A stretch of 5,659 nucleotides of DNA. Source: CAZLGM01 sp964558875. GTDB lineage: Bacteria; Desulfobacterota; Desulfobulbia; Desulfobulbales; Desulfocapsaceae. A program made the position numbers and the translations under genes. Below, one piece after another: positions 1 through 5,516 of the stretch; positions within the stretch are counted from its first letter, which is position 1; each line of letters opens with the position of its first letter. The stretch is from NCBI GenBank assembly GCA_964558875.1, contig CAZLGM010000209.1, positions 1 to 5,659 on the forward strand. Direction: 5' to 3'. The notes beneath the pieces were generated by a model. It was given only the letters and a program-made list of their open reading frames with translations. It made no database searches and was not told the DNA's origin.

Positions 1-992
1 ATTGTGATGTCCCAGTTGGGATAGTGGTCTTTCATCTTATTGAGATCACTGTAGTAACAAATGTGGTCACCGATTCGATTTGTGTCTACGTATTCATAAA
101 CCTGTTTTTTCCCGGTCAACTGTTCCACTTTTTCAAAGGACTCAAGAATAGAACAGGAATTGTCTTTGCCACCACCCAGGTTATACACTTCTCCCTGTCG
201 CGGTTTCTGAATGAATTCATCTATGAAACGGGCAACATCGTAGGAGTGTATATTATCCCTGACCTGCTTGCCTTTGTAACCAAAAATAGAATACTTGATT
301 CCTTCAACATTGCATTTAACAAGGTAACTTAAAAAACCGTGCAGTTCCACTCCGGAATGATTTGGTCCGGTAAGGCATCCGCCACGCAGGCAGCAGGTGT
401 TCATACCGAAATAACGTCCATATTCCTGCACAAGGATATCGGAAGCCACTTTTGAAGCGCCAAAAAGTGAGTGGAGAGTCTGGTCTATTGGAAAAGATTC
501 GGGGATTCCATCTTTATATCGCTCATCATCGTATTCATATCGGGTTTCCAGTTCTTTTAATCTGATGAAGTTTGGACCGTCTCCATAAACCTTATTCGTT
601 GAACAATGAACAAATGGAGCGTCTGGACAAGATTGCCTGACAGCTTCAAGCAAATTCAGGGTGCCTACTGCATTTACATCAAAGTCATCAAATGGAATCG
701 CAGCAGCACGATCGTGGGATGGTTGAGCCGCAGTGTGGACAACGGCATCAGGCTGAAGACTTTTAATCAGTTCAAGAACCTTTGGTCTGTCACGAATATC
801 AAGTTCATAATGGGTAAAACGGGTCAGGTTTTGCTCCAGCTGTTTCTGCTTCCAGCGAGTATCTCCCTGGAGGCCAAAGAAAATCGCCCGTTGATTATTA
901 TCAATACCGGCTATTTCATGGCCCATGTTATGAAAAAACAGACATACCTCAGAACCAATAAGACCTGAGGAGCCGGTTACAAGAATTTTCAT
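1..992 (-). CDS. NAD-dependent sugar-nucleotide epimerase, CDP-paratose 2-epimerase-like (extended SDR), 3' end cut by window
   Basis: I translated the minus strand from ATG at 992-990; it stays open for 330 codons to position 3 and runs off the window, so it is C-terminally partial (family members are usually about 340-350 residues). The N-terminal Rossmann motif is VTGSSGLIG (G7, G10, G13), with D31 at the end of beta-2 (GIDNN) where it would bind the NAD ribose, LDIRD at 64-68 and HTAAQPSHD at 86-94. STNKVYGDGPN (131-141) supplies the catalytic Ser/Thr region, and HSLFGASK (174-181) supplies the catalytic Lys (K181). C-terminal hallmarks are RGGCLTGPNHSG, ELHGFL, IFGYKGKQVRDNIHSYD and NRIGDH. 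This combination matches, from memory, the group annotated as CDP-paratose/CDP-tyvelose 2-epimerase, which inverts C2 of a CDP-3,6-dideoxyhexose. The true substrate is unproven. Oddity: the YxxxK tyrosine is Phe177. A weak Shine-Dalgarno (GGA, about 6 nt upstream) precedes the ATG. The gene diverges from the glycosyltransferase operon. Confidence is high for the family and moderate for the substrate. Confidence 0.9.
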   Translation of the reverse strand, partial: MKILVTGSSGLIGSEVCLFFHNMGHEIAGIDNNQRAIFFGLQGDTRWKQKQLEQNLTRFTHYELDIRDRPKVLELIKSLQPDAVVHTAAQPSHDRAAAIPFDDFDVNAVGTLNLLEAVRQSCPDAPFVHCSTNKVYGDGPNFIRLKELETRYEYDDERYKDGIPESFPIDQTLHSLFGASKVASDILVQEYGRYFGMNTCCLRGGCLTGPNHSGVELHGFLSYLVKCNVEGIKYSIFGYKGKQVRDNIHSYDVARFIDEFIQKPRQGEVYNLGGGKDNSCSILESFEKVEQLTGKKQVYEYVDTNRIGDHICYYSDLNKMKDHYPNWDIT

Positions 993-1081
993 TATTTTTC
1001 CAAAAAGATGAAGTAAATGAGTTTGAGGTCAATAGGTTGTTAATAAAAAAATCTATACATTCAATGAATACGGACCGAAAC

Positions 1082-1110
1082 ATAATAGTCTTTCTGGTGA
1101 ACAGATACAA
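1082..1110 (-). promoter_or_regulatory. Sigma70-like promoter for the epimerase gene
   Basis: Reading the minus strand, the -35 box TTGTAT (plus-strand 1110-1105) and the -10 box TATTAT (1087-1082) are separated by exactly 17 nt. The predicted transcription start is near 1075, giving a leader of roughly 80 nt before the ATG at 992. Each box differs from consensus by one or two positions. A short palindrome, ATTCAATGAAT (1059-1069), lies just downstream of the predicted start. Both boxes are seen directly; promoter activity is inferred. Confidence 0.5.
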
Positions 1111-1248
1111 GCAGCCTGGTTGAGATTATTTAGATATTGATGATTGATTCATTAAGGGAATTGGAATGTGAAAGAGAGTCGTTTTGCAAAGCAAACAGCG
1201 ACAGCCGACAGACAGTTAAAAGAAAGGCGATACAAAATTTTCAAGTAC

Positions 1249-1276
1249 TTTTAATCTTATTGTAAACGGTTATAAT
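1249..1276 (+). promoter_or_regulatory. Putative sigma70-like promoter for the glycosyltransferase operon
   Basis: A perfect -10 hexamer TATAAT sits at 1271-1276. The -35 region is poor: the best candidate is TTTTAA (1249-1254) with a 16-nt spacer, partly overlapping the palindrome AAGTACTT (1243-1250). A weak -35 next to symmetric sequence could mean that an activator is needed. The transcription start would be near 1283, leaving about 210 nt of leader before the TTG start at 1496. The first transcribed bases can form a small hairpin (AAACC 1280-1284 with GGTTT 1290-1294). Confidence 0.45.
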
Positions 1277-1308
1277 GAGAAACCTTTGTGGTTTAGGTAG
1301 CCTGACAA

Positions 1309-1485
1309 ATGAACCTTTTCATCAGTTGGAAGGTGTTAATCTCGGGCGAACTAACCCGTGAATGGATCAAACTGACCGGTTGTAGCATAACTCATCGACT
1401 CAAGCATTTTCTTGAGCATTTCCTGAGTGTGATGCTATGCTTTTTTCCGGAGTTATTTTTCCATTTTCAGAATTCATCACATTAA
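1309..1485 (+). CDS. Possible 58-codon leader ORF upstream of the glycosyltransferase (doubtful)
   Basis: ATG at 1309-1311 opens a frame of 58 codons ending in TAA at 1483-1485. The product begins MNLFISWKVL and ends FHFQNSSH, is rich in Phe, Leu and His, and I do not recognise it. It has only a weak ribosome-binding candidate (AGG within AGGTAG, 1295-1300). The notable point is its end: the TAA overlaps the AAAGGA Shine-Dalgarno of the glycosyltransferase, and the stop lies 10 nt before that gene's TTG start, a geometry that would allow translational coupling. The frame also runs straight through the long hairpin at 1383-1437, so its translation could affect RNA folding. It could equally be a chance open frame in a structured leader; I lean toward chance. 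Confidence 0.18.
   Translation: MNLFISWKVLISGELTREWIKLTGCSITHRLKHFLEHFLSVMLCFFPELFFHFQNSSH
1381..1446 (+). terminator. Long imperfect hairpin plus T6: candidate intrinsic terminator/attenuator in the operon leader
   Basis: Three nested helices share one axis: TAGCAT (1383-1388) with ATGCTA (1432-1437), ACTCA (1390-1394) with TGAGT (1424-1428), and CTCAAG (1399-1404) with CTTGAG (1411-1416) around a 6-nt loop. They are separated by small internal loops, giving 17 Watson-Crick pairs, plus two possible G-U pairs at the base. Six Ts follow at 1441-1446, after a 3-nt gap. It lies between the predicted promoter and the first structural gene, so as a terminator it would act as an attenuator. The stem is not GC-rich, so termination efficiency is uncertain; it might instead stabilise the leader or control translation. 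Confidence 0.4.
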
Positions 1486-1498
1486 AGGATAACTGTTG
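1484..1498 (+). promoter_or_regulatory. Ribosome binding site that decides the TTG start of the glycosyltransferase
   Basis: AAAGGA (1484-1489) stands 6 nt before TTG (1496-1498). An in-frame TAA at 1490-1492 rules out any start further upstream except CTG at 1493. The next in-frame ATG is 29 codons into the protein and would remove the first beta strand of the fold (KKILFISP), so TTG is the best start. Confidence 0.75.
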
Positions 1499-2668
1499 GA
1501 TACCAGGAAAAAAATATTATTTATTTCACCGCAACCGTTCTTCCAATGGCGGGGATCGCCGATACGCGTCAATTTTAATATGCTGGCGCTCTCTGAATCC
1601 GGTTATCGGGTCGATTTATTGACTCTGCCGGTTGGAGAGGATAAACAGTACAAGAATGTCCAAATCATTCGTGTAGCAAATCCCTTGAGAATAAAAAATG
1701 TTCCGATAGGTCCTTCTTTAACGAAGATATTTTTTGATATTTTTCTTTTTTGGAAGGGTTTGATGCTCTGTAGAAACAATAACTATGTTGTCATTCACGG
1801 AATAGAAGAGGCGGGCCTGATAGCTGTTGTTTTAGCAAAAATGTTTAAAGCCAGGTCTATTTTCGAAAAACATTCCGATCCTTTTTCTTACAAAAAAGGT
1901 TTGCTCAAGAATGGCATCCTCTATCTCTACAGTTTGGTAGAAAAAATCACTGTTAAATGGTGTGATGGTGTGATTGGCACCGGTGAGGGGTTGGTCAGCC
2001 AGGTAAATAAAATGGGGTATTCAACCCGTGCCTTTCATATTTTTGATATTCCGTCATCTCTTGAAGAGCCCACAGAACAGATGATTGCAACCAGACGGTC
2101 GACGCTGGTAATTGAAGAAGGAGAGTGTCTTGTTACATTTGTCGGCTCATTCGCTCTTTACCAGGGAGTGGATCTCATGTTTGATACAATCCCTCAGGTT
2201 GTCAGTAACTCGAATACAATCCGTTTTGTTATTGTTGGTGGCAAATCTGAAGAAATAGCAGAAAGAAAGAAAATTCTCAAACAAAAGGGAGCTGACACCA
2301 GGGTAAGTTTCCTTGGCAAAATAGCTCCGGATATTTTACCCGAGTATCTGTACGCTTCAGATATTCTGTTGTCACCTCGGGTTTCCGGTGTTAATACACC
2401 GTTGAAGATACTTGATTACATGAAGGCGGGAAAGCCGATTGTCGCCACAGATGTACCATCTCATCGTCTCATTCTGGATGAAACCACAGGTGTCTTTGCC
2501 AAATCGGAACCTGAATATCTATCCCAGGCCATACTGAATCTTGCTTCCAATAAAAAGAAGCAGGAACAGCTGGGAAGGGCGGGGCGCAGCCTCTATGAAA
2601 CCAGGTTCAACTTTAACAACTACACACGTCAGTTGGCCGAATGTTATGATTATGTTCTCACTGATTGA
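1496..2668 (+). CDS. GT4-like (GT-B fold) glycosyltransferase, surface-polysaccharide assembly
   Basis: The 390-residue product, a typical length for GT4 enzymes, has no signal peptide and should act in the cytoplasm or on the inner membrane face, moving a sugar from a nucleotide donor to a growing glycan. The N-terminal Rossmann half starts with KKILFISPQPF (5-15), has a Gly-containing loop (QWRGSP, 17-22) and ends near residue 200; within it lie HGIEEAG (101-107), FEKHSD (123-128) and GTGEGL (161-166). The C-terminal half opens with VTFVGSFALYQGVD (213-226), continues with RFVIVGG (243-249) and VSFLGKI (270-276), and contains the donor-site segment SPRVSGVNTPLKI (293-305) followed by DYMKAGKPIVATD (307-319). 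The canonical EX7E motif is degenerate: the second Glu is D307 and the first is not acidic. It starts with TTG behind a good Shine-Dalgarno. The next gene begins 25 nt downstream, suggesting one transcript. Donor and acceptor sugars cannot be inferred. Confidence 0.9.
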   Translation: MDTRKKILFISPQPFFQWRGSPIRVNFNMLALSESGYRVDLLTLPVGEDKQYKNVQIIRVANPLRIKNVPIGPSLTKIFFDIFLFWKGLMLCRNNNYVVIHGIEEAGLIAVVLAKMFKARSIFEKHSDPFSYKKGLLKNGILYLYSLVEKITVKWCDGVIGTGEGLVSQVNKMGYSTRAFHIFDIPSSLEEPTEQMIATRRSTLVIEEGECLVTFVGSFALYQGVDLMFDTIPQVVSNSNTIRFVIVGGKSEEIAERKKILKQKGADTRVSFLGKIAPDILPEYLYASDILLSPRVSGVNTPLKILDYMKAGKPIVATDVPSHRLILDETTGVFAKSEPEYLSQAILNLASNKKKQEQLGRAGRSLYETRFNFNNYTRQLAECYDYVLTD

Positions 2669-2693
2669 TTCAAAACCCAAATAGATTAGTTAC

Positions 2694-3479
2694 ATGAATA
2701 TTGTCGCCGATACCCATCTGCATGTCTATCCCGGCTATAACCACAAACAGGCAATGCACATTTTGCGCTCACGCCTCGCGTCACTCATAAAAGACAGTGT
2801 TTGCCTCGGATTCCTTGCTGAGAGTGAGAATTGTGATTTCTTTGACGAGCTTAAAACAAATGAAGAGACAGGGGAGAGCCCCTTTCAGGTCACAGATCTC
2901 AACAATTGTCTTCTCATACAGGAACAGGGATATGAAGACCTGTATCTCTTTGCCGGTCGCCAGATCATTACCCAAGAACGATTAGAGATCCTTGCGTTGA
3001 CAACAAATGAAAAGATTGCCAATGGGTTGCCGATTGTTGAAATTGTCGATCGGGTCAATACCATCGGTGCCATACCCGTTCTTGCCTGGTCACCCGGAAA
3101 GTGGTTCGGACGTCGGGGAAAAATTGTCAAGGATTTGATCAGTCGCTATACCCCGTCTGAACTCCTCATTGGGGATACCACACTGCGTCCCTGGTGCTGG
3201 TTGGAGCCTATTCTCATGAGACAGGCTAAAAAAGCTGGTTTTACAGTAGTTGCCGGTTCTGATCCTCTGCCGTTTTCAGGTGAAGAACAGATGCTGGGAA
3301 GATATGTCAGTAGTTGGGACATGAGGTTTGATCAAACAGACCCGGTGACTTCCATTCGGCGCAATTTAAGAAATCCGGAAAAACCACCGTTGCAGTTGGG
3401 TGCCCGTGGTCACTGCTATGAAACTGCAAAACGACTCTATTCGAACTATGCTTCTAAAAAGGGTCCAGGTAGAGAATAG
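2694..3479 (+). CDS. PHP-like putative metal-dependent hydrolase, function unknown
   Basis: The product is 261 residues with no signal peptide or membrane segment, so probably cytoplasmic. It opens with ADTHLHVYPG: D6, H8 and H10 form the HxH metal motif typical of PHP/amidohydrolase-like barrels. Later segments fit the same plan: FAGRQIITQERLEILAL (87-103), which resembles the PHP strand carrying a metal-ligand acid; IPVLAWSPGKWFGRRGK (128-143); LLIGDTTLRP (158-167); and VAGSDPLPFSGEE (187-198), where D190 could be the late metal ligand. A Cys-poor, basic tail (ASKKGPGR) ends it. Known PHP proteins hydrolyse phosphoesters (histidinol phosphatase, polymerase-associated domains, Wzb/YwqE-type tyrosine phosphatases of capsule loci), so a phosphoesterase or deacylase role in glycan synthesis is possible, but this is inference from context. 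The ATG at 2694 has no clear Shine-Dalgarno; it may be translated by coupling from the glycosyltransferase 25 nt upstream. Confidence 0.75.
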   Translation: MNIVADTHLHVYPGYNHKQAMHILRSRLASLIKDSVCLGFLAESENCDFFDELKTNEETGESPFQVTDLNNCLLIQEQGYEDLYLFAGRQIITQERLEILALTTNEKIANGLPIVEIVDRVNTIGAIPVLAWSPGKWFGRRGKIVKDLISRYTPSELLIGDTTLRPWCWLEPILMRQAKKAGFTVVAGSDPLPFSGEEQMLGRYVSSWDMRFDQTDPVTSIRRNLRNPEKPPLQLGARGHCYETAKRLYSNYASKKGPGRE

Positions 3480-3541
3480 ATATTTAAAGAATACATTTAT
3501 TAACAGCTAATGCGCCGACTTCCATTGTCAAATCAAGCACT

Positions 3542-5419
3542 ATGATGCTGACTACTTTATCTGAAAAAATTAAGGAGCACCGCTTCCTTCTGTTGCTCTG
3601 TTTTGGAGGGTGTTTTCTTTACACTTTCTTCCTGGCCAATACAGCCACTGTCACATTGAATATAGATGTGAAAAAACGCACAATCTTCAGAATATATTGG
3701 GCCGATAGCGACCAGGTTTTTTCAGAGAGCAGGAGGGCAAAATTGGTTGTTTCGCCGAAAAAGAAAACATATTCATTTGGTTTAACCGATTTAAAGAAGA
3801 TAGACAGGCTCAGGATTGATCCTCACCAGTATAAGGGCACGTCAACTATTCATTCACTTTCCCTTAACCAGAAAGGTGTACAAACAATTGACCTTCATGG
3901 AAAGGATCTGGTTGACCACTTCAAACCTGAAAACCAGATAAGCAGCTTTTATTTGGCAAAAGAGGGTGTGGTTATTAAATCAACTGGGATTGACCCCTAT
4001 TTTATAGGAAAAATTACCTTTACAAAAACCGGATATCCCTGGTCGGAGGAAGGTTTCAAATACCTTTTTATCTGTGTGGTGATCACCCTGGTGTATGGGG
4101 CTGTTCGACACCTTCATCCTCGAATGGGATATGTACCGATCCTGATGACTATAGTGCTGACACTTATTTTGGTAATGGCTCTGATCAGTAAGCGCAACGT
4201 CCATCCGGATGAATATGTTCATATTTATGCTTCCAAGTACTACCAGAACAACTGGTTGCCGCCTGAGATTGAAGATCCGAGTATTCGCCATACATATAGC
4301 CAATACGGGGCATCGAGGTTGAACAATTCGGAGATATCATATCTGTTTGCCGGCAAATTTGCTCAGCTCGTTTCTTTTGTCGAATTTAAGCCGTACACAC
4401 TTTTCAGGTTGTTCAATGTATTTCTTTTCGGTTGCCTACTGCTCTATGTGATAAAAAAGACCGATACCCGCTTGATTGCTCTACCCTTACTCATATCACC
4501 TCAAATCTGGTACGTATTCAGTTATTGCAATTCGGATGCTTTTGCTCTGTTTATCACATTCCTGGTCAATGTTCAGCTGGTGGTAACTGACTCTCATTTC
4601 AATCGATTTATCAAAAGAAAGGATCCCGAATATGTGATTGTGCGGGCAGTTATTCTCGGTATTCTACTGGGTTGCCTGCTGCTATTAAAAAAGAACTATT
4701 ATCCCTATATCGCATTCGTTATTACGTTTCTGGCATGGCAGTTGTGGGTTGAAAAAAGTAAAGAACAGCGACTTCATATGACCAAACGAATGTTCGTCAT
4801 TGTAATGATCGGTCTTGCTCTCTTTGGCTTGCGCAGAGGAGCCGATTATTACGTGAATGGTCTCGACAGGTCGGAAAAACTGGCCAAAGTTCGCGTTGAA
4901 ACCGCTAACAGGCTCTTTAATCCACAAACGGAACTGGGCAAGACACACACCAGTCTGTACATGAAGAAAAAAGGAGTTCCTCTTAAAGACATAATTGAAA
5001 CAAAACGTTTTTTTGAGAAGACCTTTCGGTCAACATTTGGCAGGTATGGTTACTTCACTATTTCCGGACCATTTAATTATTATGATTATGTGCGTTGGAT
5101 AGGAAGTATTTTATTATTGTTATTTCTTTTTAAATTGTTCTTTTATTCATGGAGAGAACATGGATTTCTTGGTCTTTCCTTCCTGTTTTTTTCCGTTTTA
5201 TTAATAGGCTTTTCGCTGTATCACTCATGGACCAAGGACTTTCAGGCACAAGGACGCTACCTGTTTCCGATCTTTTCAATGCTCTGTTTTGTGTTCGCAA
5301 AAACAATGGAAAAACATATAGATAGAACGTTTCTATTGCTCTTTTCTTTTCTCTTTTTACTCTCCAGTTACTCATTTATTTTCGTTGCTTTATTAAGAAT
5401 TCCTAAATATATCTTGTAA
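3542..5419 (+). CDS. Polytopic membrane protein, DUF2142/GT-C glycosyltransferase-like, with N-terminal periplasmic beta domain
   Basis: The 625-residue product has about 11-13 hydrophobic segments. TM1 (about 14-34) is followed by a soluble, beta-rich stretch (35-170) that includes RLRIDPHQYKGTSTIHSLSL, resembling the beta-sandwich inserts of large membrane glycosyltransferases. TM2 (172-189) and TM3 (197-216) lead to a loop with HPDEYVH (221-227); by the positive-inside rule this loop is periplasmic, and its D223/E224 sit where GT-C enzymes carry the catalytic or metal-binding acids. Further TMs lie near 287-304, 309-327, 331-349, 365-383, 388-404 and 415-430. A second large periplasmic loop (431-518) and the last TMs (518-536, 541-561, 574-588, 595-618) follow. 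NSD (330-332) and QGRYLFP (570-576) recall DUF2142 signatures. The likely role is periplasmic sugar transfer from a polyprenyl-linked donor. The start at 3542 (or the adjacent ATG at 3545) lacks an evident Shine-Dalgarno. The gap to the upstream gene is 62 nt. Confidence 0.8.
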   Translation: MMLTTLSEKIKEHRFLLLLCFGGCFLYTFFLANTATVTLNIDVKKRTIFRIYWADSDQVFSESRRAKLVVSPKKKTYSFGLTDLKKIDRLRIDPHQYKGTSTIHSLSLNQKGVQTIDLHGKDLVDHFKPENQISSFYLAKEGVVIKSTGIDPYFIGKITFTKTGYPWSEEGFKYLFICVVITLVYGAVRHLHPRMGYVPILMTIVLTLILVMALISKRNVHPDEYVHIYASKYYQNNWLPPEIEDPSIRHTYSQYGASRLNNSEISYLFAGKFAQLVSFVEFKPYTLFRLFNVFLFGCLLLYVIKKTDTRLIALPLLISPQIWYVFSYCNSDAFALFITFLVNVQLVVTDSHFNRFIKRKDPEYVIVRAVILGILLGCLLLLKKNYYPYIAFVITFLAWQLWVEKSKEQRLHMTKRMFVIVMIGLALFGLRRGADYYVNGLDRSEKLAKVRVETANRLFNPQTELGKTHTSLYMKKKGVPLKDIIETKRFFEKTFRSTFGRYGYFTISGPFNYYDYVRWIGSILLLLFLFKLFFYSWREHGFLGLSFLFFSVLLIGFSLYHSWTKDFQAQGRYLFPIFSMLCFVFAKTMEKHIDRTFLLLFSFLFLLSSYSFIFVALLRIPKYIL

Positions 5420-5432
5420 TATATTGATATAT
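5407..5432. repeat. 7-bp inverted repeat around the -35 box of the lipoprotein promoter
   Basis: ATATATC (5407-5413) and GATATAT (5426-5432) are perfect inverted copies separated by 12 nt. They enclose the -35 hexamer and the stop codon of the upstream gene. As DNA this is operator-like symmetry; as RNA it would be a weak AU-rich hairpin without a T-tract, so it is a poor terminator. Confidence 0.4.
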
Positions 5433-5442
5433 CACTTATAAT
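5414..5442 (+). promoter_or_regulatory. Sigma70-like promoter for the lipoprotein gene
   Basis: TTGTAA (5414-5419) and a perfect TATAAT (5437-5442) are separated by the optimal 17 nt. This is the best-matching promoter in the window. The -35 box overlaps the TAA stop (5417-5419) of the membrane protein gene. The predicted start near 5449 leaves a leader of about 68 nt, which includes a small GACC/GGTC stem (5464-5479), before the ATG at 5517. It makes the lipoprotein gene an independent transcription unit, although read-through from the operon is also possible because no convincing terminator separates them. Confidence 0.6.
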
Positions 5443-5516
5443 TCCGTCCGAGTGTATCAAATCGACCTGATTTCTGGTCTCTTCTTCTTAGAAAAAATTG
5501 TTAGTGAGGGAAGAAA

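Larger units (their letters stand above)
993..1495. other. Divergent intergenic/regulatory region
   Basis: About 500 bases separate the divergently transcribed epimerase and glycosyltransferase genes. The region contains a minus-strand promoter (1082-1110) and a plus-strand promoter (1249-1276). It also has a run of four ACAG units (1195-1215), two 8-bp palindromes, AAAATTTT (1234-1241) and AAGTACTT (1243-1250), just upstream of or overlapping the plus-strand -35 position, and ATTCAATGAAT (1059-1069) in the epimerase 5' leader. The rest is the untranslated leader of the glycosyltransferase operon, with several hairpins. I see no tRNA, rRNA, transposase remnant or convincing conserved protein here; a 58-codon reading frame is listed separately at low confidence. 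Confidence 0.7.

Noticed and set aside
24..332. Plus-strand open frame of 102 codons
   Set aside because: It lies antisense inside the epimerase, whose minus-strand translation is continuous and full of family motifs.
606..968. Plus-strand open frame of 120 codons
   Set aside because: It is also antisense to the epimerase N-terminal half; the product has no recognisable motif.
1141..1151. TGATTGATTCA shared with 2662-2672
   Set aside because: An 11-base AT-rich match with unrelated flanks and no further copies noticed; one copy is the end of a coding sequence, so chance is the simplest explanation.
1189..1215. Possible CRISPR-like or tandem repeat (ACAG units)
   Set aside because: The four short units are unevenly spaced with no spacers of constant length; it is simple-sequence similarity only.
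1437..1622. Plus-strand open frame of 61 codons overlapping the glycosyltransferase start
   Set aside because: It starts inside the leader hairpin without a ribosome site and overlaps the well-supported TTG-started gene in another frame.
2781..3130. Three open frames (two minus, one plus) inside the PHP-like gene
   Set aside because: All overlap the PHP-like gene in other frames, and the gene itself shows clear family-like motifs; the alternatives show none.
3980..5375. Minus-strand open frames of 107, 87 and 81 codons
   Set aside because: They are antisense to the polytopic membrane protein; their His/Asn/Met-rich products look like mirrored hydrophobic coding sequence.
5464..5490. GACC/GGTC stem followed by a T/C-rich stretch as a terminator for the operon
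   Set aside because: The stem is only 4 bp with an 8-nt loop and the following tract is interrupted by C; it also lies downstream of the lipoprotein promoter start, so it would terminate the wrong transcript.
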